A stretch of DNA of 64,000 nucleotides from Prorocentrum cordatum (Eukaryota > Sar > Dinophyceae > Prorocentrales > Prorocentraceae), in contig CAUYUJ010011447.1 of assembly GCA_963575745.1 (NCBI GenBank), positions 370,001 to 434,000 of the forward strand. Reading direction: 5' to 3'. A program made the translations under genes and the position numbers. The notes under the pieces were generated by a model. That model did no database searches. It worked only from the letters and a program-made list of their open reading frames with translations, and was not told the origin of the DNA. Positions 22,187-31,300 of the stretch are shown here, piece after piece (position 1 is the first letter of the stretch; every line of letters begins with the position of its first letter).

Positions 22187-22357
22187 AGGTGCCTCAGAGA
22201 GCCTGCCTCAGCCCTCCGAGGAAGCGCCTTCAGAGGCATCTCTTCTCTCTTCGCGTCGTATCTCTTTCTTGTCATATCATGTCAGTTTTGGCAGCAGCAC
22301 GAGCAAGCTATCTGGTGTAGGGACACCTGTCATCTTGCTGTGGGTGTGTTTGTTGCA
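22187..22357 (+). other. ORF1-ORF2 spacer, open in the ORF1 frame
   Basis: After the ORF1 TGA the same frame continues with no further stop into ORF2, giving 57 sense codons before the first ATG (22358). Copy A has one extra TGA in this stretch. ORF2 could therefore be made by UGA readthrough, by reinitiation, or from an internal start. The spacer also holds a small hairpin near 22221-22236. Confidence 0.55.
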
Positions 22358-25300
22358 ATGTACATGAGCATGCAGGGGTATCTGAGGATGCGTGCTGACA
22401 TGCAGCTTTTGGCTCATCGCTCGCGCCGCCCGCCAGGCCTCGCCATCATGTGGCGCCTTGCCTGCAGCCTGGCCCTCCCCTCGCTCGCTGGAGCACACCC
22501 GTCTTCAGGCGGTGCGCCCCAGCATGGAGGTGAGGTTTTCCTGCGACACGCTGAACGTGGGACCCTTTTCTACCTCTACGATGACAGCATCTACAAGTAC
22601 GATCACTGCACCATTTTGGACCCGATCGTGAACAGCACCGTAGCCGCGGGTCCGTGCGGCAACGGACCGCTGGGCGCCATCGTGAGCGCATACACGCCCT
22701 TGTCAACTACGACACATGCATCGAAATCCACTCCCAGCGTGGCCTCGACTGCGGTGCTGCAGATCCTTGACGGGGACGTTGATTTAGGCCAGGCACACAG
22801 TGGCGGCTTCAGCCCCGCTGTTGTGCCCCGCTATTGCCCCACGGGTCTCACCACCCCCCTGTGCGCTAGGGGCGAACCCGAGGAGGACCCTGCTTTCTGG
22901 CACCTGATGATGATCCGCGCCCGGCTCATACCGTGTGCTGCGGCGTGGGCACCAGGTGAGGACCACCAGGACGTGTTCTGGGCATGGCTCGAGGACTGCG
23001 TCCCGTACATCCTGGCGACGCTTCATCTGCCACAGTACGATCACCTCTTTCAGGAGGATTCTGAGGACACAACCGACGCCCTGCGTCAGCGCACCGCGGT
23101 CGACATGTGCGAGGACATCTGGCACAGAGCGGGCCCCGACAGACAGCGCACCAACCGCAACCTCACTCGTATCCAGAGCAGCCGCGAGTACGCCACCCGC
23201 TACTTTGGCCTCCTTCTGGAATACCAGGGCGCTCGTGCCACGCTCGTCGGTCCTGAGGCTTTCACGGCACCTTTGCCGCCATACCTCTCACGGGCCCATG
23301 CTCTGCTGCCAAGAGGCCTCCCTCCACCCGACCAAGACGCCATGGCGTACCTCGCCGACGTGATCCTGCACCAACCGCCAGACATGCTGCCGCTCGTCGA
23401 GGCGGAGCTCGCCGCGGCGCCGATGGACGGCACCGATCAGGCCGCAGATGATCCCGTATCATGGCTGCTACAGCACATCGCGGCCAGCGATATCGGCAAC
23501 ATATCCATGGACTCGTTCCACGCGTCGGACGATAGCCAGGACGGCATCGATACCCAGGATCGAGACGGCACGACACCACCAGGCGACTCGGCCCAGCGTG
23601 ACCGCGACAGTGAACCCTACTTTGGGCACACCTCGTTGCACAGCAGTCCGCCCCACAACTCAGCTCAGGCCGACCCCGGCGCACAGCTCAACGACGCTGA
23701 AGGCGTCACTGCCGCCGACGCGACAAGCCATTCCACTGCATCGCCAGCTCATGCCAGCCCGTGCAGTGGCGGCTTCAGCCCCGCTGCAGCACTGGCTAGA
23801 CCTGGACATCCCCAGACCGCAGGTGGCAGCACCACGCCCTTCACCTCTGTACACCGTGACAACGCGACTGACTCCAACCCCAGTGTCATTGGCCACTGGC
23901 AGGCGGACATCGACAACGACCCCATCGATGATGAGTACCCAGATGCCAGCGGTTCCCACGAGCCCCAGCACAGCGCAGCGGCATCACGACATTGTGGCTG
24001 CCTCATCTGCCTCTTTGTGGCCACGTACGCCATCGCGATAGCAATGCCGTACAAGGACCAGATCGATGGGTACTTGCCGACACCGAGCCGAGACCCCAGC
24101 TACCGACAACGACGACGACGCAAAGCGACGGCACCAGGCCCATCGGTGCCCACCACATCCCGACGCAAAACGACATACAACGTCACGTCCACATTGTGGG
24201 CCACTCTCAAATGGACCAGCGTCAAACTCAGAGATAGCGTCTCGGGCGGAGCCACCGCAGTCGGGGTCGGCCTCGGGGGTGTCCTGAAATGGGCCAGCGG
24301 CAAGCTAGGGGCTATTGCCACGGGTGGAGTCGTGTGTGGTCTTCTACTCGTCGGTGCCAAACTTCTTGCCCAGGGAGCTGTCGGACACGTAGGAGCCCGC
24401 ATCTGTGCGCGGGCCCTGGACTCATCCACAGCCCAGTGGTGCCTCCGCTGTTGCCAACCGAGCAGGAGGCCGCGTGATGAGGCCACATACAAAATGCCGT
24501 GCACGCTCGCCGACGAACACGACGACCAGCACGTGCACGCACTCCGACATCCGCTGCTGCAGGAACACTACGCCGCAGCAGTTGCCGCCGCAGTCGCCGA
24601 TGTCACTACCGCCACCACCGCCGCCATCGTCGAAGTCACTGCCGCCGTATCGCGAGCCTCGTCTGTCACACCAAGATCGACCAGCCCGTCTCCACGAGAC
24701 GGCTCCAAGAGCGGCGCGGCATTCGGTAACCTACCGACTAACGAGGATGCCACAGCACACGGCAGCGACACCGAGGCAAGGGAAACGCGTGAGCGCACCC
24801 ACGATAGCCCGTGGTCCATCTTCCGACATGCTGATGCTCGTGGTTCCTCCCCCGACGCGGACACCCAACCACCACGACGGCGAGCACGCTATGCATCACC
24901 CGACAGGCCCCAGGCGCCTTCAGGCCCTGGTATGCCTTACACAGCCCTCAAGCCACCGACACGCAACTTACGCAACACTATCCAGCGCGACCCAGCGGTC
25001 CCCGTGCCGCCGAAGAGCATACTTAACGCCCTGTATCAAAACGGCTTTGCGCTAGGTAACAGTGGCGTGTCTACAGAGGACATCAAAGACGCTCTGCGAC
25101 TCCACGACCATCCTCGATTTACTCATGATCCAACACTCCAAGCGCTGGGGCCGTGGACGGACATCATGCAGAGGCCACCGAACCGCCTCACTTGGGTGCT
25201 GGAAGACTCGGGCGGGAACTCAGGCGAGACAATCTTCCCATACCTCACGTGGGACCTCCGCCAACCCACCACCGACGCGCCCACTGTCTTCTGGCATGGG

Positions 25301-28300
25301 ACCCGCGGCGACCTTGCGGCCCGTCTTGCTGCCAGTGGAGGGCACCTCTTGCCAGGTCCCCGCCGTGAAGCGAAGGGCCGAACTGGCACCAACGTTGGCC
25401 GCACGTACGCGAGCGTGCACCCTTCGCTGGCCGCGTGGTACGCAATGCCGCCCCACCCGCCCTACAGTCTTGAAGACGACACCCTCGCGTGGGGACCCAT
25501 CGCACTCTGGATGTGCGAGGCCACCCAACCACCGCGCGGGGAAAACAGGCACAACTACGTGAAAGGGGAGGCCCACGGAGCGCGCCTCATTTACCCTCGG
25601 GTCCTGAGCCTCCTCATCCGCATGGACTGGTGTGCCCCCACAGAAGCTGCTTCCAGGTGCCGTGCCCTACCACACGCCTATGGCATGGGCGACTGCGCGC
25701 ACGCCCTTCACATCGCTGGCTACGATCATCCAGATCTCCGTGAGGCGGCTGAAGCTCACGACCAGGAAGCTAGCACCAGGCGCAGACCAGCCATCGCGGC
25801 AGCGTGGCCACCGCCGCAGGCACTATACTCGCCAGAGGCAGCGCGAGTATGGGCCAAACAGCACTACGACACGGAAGCAGCCACCAGGGATGACCCTAAC
25901 CAGCCCCGCCCACGTGTCTCGCTTCACATGCTCCAGCTGGACCCGAAACCACTCATCGACCTGGTGTACACTGGCTTGCAAGCTGTCCCCGTGCGGGGGC
26001 ACCCTGACGCACGCGGGTCGCGCCCCAGCGGCTCCAGCCCTGGGGCCGCGTCGGGCCCACCACGCACGTACAAGTCAGGCACAGCCCTGGCGCACAGTCC
26101 AGACCGCTCATCGACGTCATCAGGAGCCGACGAACGCCGTACGCCTTCCCTCATCAGCGCGGCCGCCGCCCTCGCCCGAGGCCGTGCCCGCCCACGACGA
26201 TCTGCCTCTCGCTCGTCACGACAGAGTGGCGGGAACTCCACCTCAGACAACAGTGGCATCGAGACGTGGGAGCACATTGTGACGGAAGAGGAGCCGACTG
26301 CCTACCACGTCCTCGCCTACCACGTCCGTGATGTGCGGACCCGTGTCAATGCCCCTGGCATCGAGGTCTGGCTTGACCCTGGTGATCACCACGACGGTGC
26401 CTACTTACCGTGGGGGACGACAGTCATGGGCCACCGCGTTATTGACCCTGCGGTGGCGGGGCGGGACGGCTGGGTCATCCTCCACCACGACCACGGCGAC
26501 ACCACTACTAAGCTCTGGGCACCGACCCAAGTCCACGTCAAAGCGGACGACACCTGGCGCACCGTCATGGTACCAGCGGACATGGGGCCCCAGTGGATCA
26601 GGTGCCATGCCGAGGACGCTCGCCTCCCCGCCGAGGTTGTCCGCACTACAGGCCAATCCTGGTTTGCTGACGTCTGGCCCTTGTGGGATCGCCCGCGACC
26701 CCACCCAGACGACCCAGGCACAAATGAGCATGCGCTCCCGCCTTTACCAGGACGCTGGTCTTGCCTACAGTGTCGATTCCAATGCTGTCAGTACTGTGCG
26801 GCTCGCCGCAACACGCAGCTCGGCACCTCGGGCCAACCAACGTGCCCAGACTGCGCCCGCAGCGGACTGCGTACACTCATGGACTGGTCCACGGACTACT
26901 CGTGCAACAGTTGGACGTGTGCATACAGCACCAACAACAGGGACTCCGACACATGCTGCCTGTCCAGCAGGTGCCCCCATCCCCCCAGTCCACACAGCCT
27001 GCTCGACGTCCGTGCCACAGGGATGCCGCCGCACATCCTTGCCCGCCAATTCGGCAACGCGCCAGCCCTCCACGACCTTAAGGAACCCCCCCGAGCGCCT
27101 TCAGGCCCCGGGGGGGAACCTCCACAACCAGGGCAAGCAGGTTACCAGGGTCAATGGTACTTCCCACCGCAGCCGCGGCGCGTCCCCAGGCAGGGACTGC
27201 CTGACGGCACAAGGCGGCCACCTGGATTCACAGGAACGGGGATGCCCGAAGAACCTTCCCCCGACCAACCGCTTTGGAGGGAAGGCTACGTGCTCTTCAG
27301 TCCCCACCAGGCCCTCAAGGAGGAATTCACCTTCAACAAGACGGTCCGCCGACCCTACTCCCTAGCCATCACCAACATGTACAGGGATCGTGTCACGGTC
27401 AGGACCGTCTGCGAGTCGATCGCCGAGCGCATCCACACTACCCGCACCCGCTGGCGAGACGTGGTACTGTACTGGGACGCCGAGGGTGGTCCTGGGCCTC
27501 AAGCCCTCGACTACGACATGCGACTCTGCGACGCCATGGTGAGCCGTGCCACGACCGAAGCCGAGCTAAACCACGACCGCAGCAACCGTGGTAGTTTCTG
27601 CCTCTATGGACCAGCGCACCAGCGAGCCGTCAACATCACGGCGATCTCCGAGCCGCAGAACATCGACTACATGGAGCATGTGCGGCGATACTCACCCGTA
27701 GGGGGGACCTACCCTGACCACGCCTTCGAGCACGTCTATCGGGGCTGGCAGCGGCCCGACGTGCCCACCATCCTCCCCGACACCCGTCCCCTCTCGAGAG
27801 CCGACTGGCAGCGACACCAACAGCACCAGCAGCGCATTCAGCAGCGGGACCAACGTGACGCAGGACAGCAGGGCACGCCACGCTACCGCTCCCCCGCGCG
27901 AGTCCCGACAGGCGGTAACACGGCCTACGACGGGGTTGCCGCCTACTACCGTGGCCCCATAGGTGCCAGGCCCGCGGCTGCTGGAGCAGCCGCCTCCAGC
28001 TACGGCCACGCCCCCCACGCCAGGGTACACCCAGCGGTCATCGGCTACCCGCGTGCACCCGTGCAGGCCCTCCCAAGGGCCACCTCGCCAGTGCCAGGGT
28101 CCACGCGCGCCTGGGGCCTTTACTCAGGCCGACATGATGGCACCTCCAGCAACCAGCCCGCAGTGATAACCCCTGCGGCTTCAGCCCAGGGGGCTGCAAC
28201 AAACCGTGGCAGGGCTGGGCGCCCCGAAGGATGGCGTGATGCGAACGTGCGCGCTTGGCAACCGCGCCAGCACACGCCCCCGCCAAACGTGGCTGCAGCA

Positions 28301-31300
28301 CTGCGCCCTGCCCAGGCAAAACCTGCCCCACCTGAGCGGGAGAGGCAGCCGCTTACCCCGCTCGTCCTCACGCACATCCAGGCGCATCACAGCGCCTCCC
28401 CGCGGCACAGCGAGGGAAGCGCCCACCACGTCAGCCCCCGCCCCGACGCTGTCGACCCCGACCAGGCCACAGCCACGGCGGAGGGCGGCACAAGCGCCTC
28501 TCGCCAGCCCAGCCCATCACCCTGCGCGGCGCCGATCCGATCCCCGAGCAGGGCGGATTCCGAGCGCGCTAATGCCCAGGCGACCTCGCCACGCGACCGC
28601 CACACGGGCGGGCGCGTCCCGCGCAGCAGGACCTGCAGCCGCCACAGTTCACGCAAGGCCCCAGGGAGCTCCACGAGCTCGCCGCCTCGCGAGACTCAGG
28701 CTGATGGCCGAGCCCCCGAAGTGGTGCCACGCTTCGGAGCCAGCGTCATCGAACCTGGCCAGGTCGACCTCGAGCCGACGCCGTCCACGGACCACGAGCC
28801 GCCGCTGCCCACCCGCGTGATCGTCCCCATCGACGAGGCGCCAACCTTCGACCCGTTCAAGAACAAGTACCGTGTCAAGAACCTTGTGGCGGGTTTCGGC
28901 GGTGGCTCACCGCTCTCACCTCAGAGTCGGGGCGGAGCCCCCGCCACCTCAGCCGCTGCCGCGGCAGCGGCGGCCCCGCGGGGAATCAGCCCTGTCCGCA
29001 ACGTGGGCCTCACGGCAGCGGGCATGGACGAGGCCCAGCGCCAGGCCTCCGACCGTGCTGCTGGAGCTGTTCCACCAGATGCTGCTCATCAAGATACTGA
29101 CGGGGCGGGCGCGCCACCGCAGGACGGACCAGCGGTGTCGCGTGCGCAGTATATGCGCGTGCGTTGTGCCGCTGCCGCGCCTAGCCGCCGCCGCTGGTTC
29201 GCTTTTGCTTTTGTGTTCGGCAGGACGGATCGAGGAGTCGCCTCCCTCTCCCTCTGCTGCCGTCTCACCTCTCCTCCCCTCGTCCCCTACGGTACTGGAG
29301 TGAGGAGGATTTTTCGTGACATTTTTACTGACGTTTATGAACCCCCCCTGGCGCAGTGCCGACCGTGTCCCGCCTATACTTCTGGCCTGACGGCGGCTTC
29401 AGCCCCGGTCAAGCTAATCCATAGGAACGCCATGAGCTCCTACTGTGGCCAAGCCTTCTACCTGGGCGAGGGTCAGGCTGACCTTCACCGTGCGGGGCGT
29501 GCAAACCCCAGTTCCACCGATGGAGACGGGCCAGGTCGCTCCATACACCTCGTCAGCCTTAACATCACCAGTCTCTCAGCGAATTGGCCAACCATCACCG
29601 CCCTTGGTGTCGACCACAACGCCGCAGTCATAGCACTGCAGGAGACCCGACATGCCAAGCCGACTAGACAAGCCATCGCTACCAGCGCCGCCAATCCACT
29701 CCACGGAGGATACCACGCCAGTCTTGGACCTGACCTTGATCTGGCGCGAGCCCAGCGCAGAGCTGCCCACGGCGGCACAGACCACACCGTCGTGGGCAAC
29801 ACTGGCGCCTCGGGAGGGGTCGCCATCCTCTCTAAGGATGCCATTGTCGACTCCACTGTCGACGACAATGCGCCCTGTATCGTCGCCCTCAAGGCCAAGA
29901 AAAGATGGCACGAGGTCTTTCTCCCGCTCTGCACTCAACACCGCCGCAGGCGGCGACGAAACAACCACGGGCCCGCGGGGATCTACATAGCGAGCCTCTA
30001 CGGGATTGCTGGAGGAGACAGCACAGCTCTTTTTCGGCTCGCTGACTGCGCCGCCGCTAGGGTCGGCTCAGCCCCCTACTTCATCTGCATGGACGCCAAT
30101 ACGAACATCGACGACAACCCACACCTTCTGCACATGTTGCAGCACGGATGGTTCAACGTCGCTGAGGGCACACCAGACCACACCATGCACACATACGGCA
30201 ATATCCCTGACTGGGACCGCGTCACCAAGTGCCCCCGCACTTCGCGCATCGATTATATCATTGCCAACCAAGCGGCGCGATCCCTTGTCACCGACTTCTG
30301 CTACCTTCGCGACTTGCCAGCGAAGTCTCATGTTGGCCTGCAGGTCACGCTTGACCTCAGTCGCCTCGACCATACGGCCCGACGTCTTCTTGCCCCCACG
30401 CCCTACCCTCCCGACGATGGAGCTCATGAGGGTCACGAGCTGCAGGCACTAGGGACCCTCATCGCTGGGCGATATCAGGACCGCATGGAACAGGCCGACA
30501 CACGCGACGACGTGGAGCGCATGTTCGCCCTGGCTAACGAGGCCAGTCATGAGTACCATCTCACCCGTCTGCGCGACCTGCCACCTCCACCGCCCGACCA
30601 CCCAAAAAAGAAGCCCCCCACCATGCACGGGCTCACGCCCACGTTCGAAGAGCGACCAGTTGTCCCCCGCGCCTTCCCCACCTACGGAGCTTCCACGATA
30701 CACATGAACCGACTGCGCAAGCTCCATCGGCAACTCTGTGAGCTTCGTTTCATCGGACAGCACCATCATTTAGATTGCCGTGCCATCCCGCCGTACCTCG
30801 CGCAGCGCATCGACTGCACGTGGACCGCGGCCCGCCTCCTATGCCACAAGCTGCGCCCCACGGTTCTCCTAGACTTCCCCGAGGCCTGGACCCCCGACGA
30901 GCCAGCACCTCACGGAGAGCACCTTGACGTTTTGATCCAACACCTCGACTTGGAGCTGGCGCGACGTGCGAACCGTGCCAAAGCTGAACGCATCAAGATA
31001 TGGGCTGAGGGCGTCCGCGAGCCAAGCGGGCGAAAGGCGGCCATATACGCACGGGCTGCTGACAGCTCGCCCACGGCGTATCTCCGCACGCCTACCACAC
31101 CTGACGATACGCAACTCCACTGCGACACCAACGCCTTTAAACCTGACGAAGCTAGCACGGATGACAGCGATGCTGACACCGAAGCTGGCGGCTTCAGCCC
31201 CAGCGACGGTAGTTCGCCCGACACGGACAGCGACGAAGACCACACTCGTGAACCACCACCTGCGCAAGTCCCCGACATCCTCCCTGCCAACGCCATTGTT

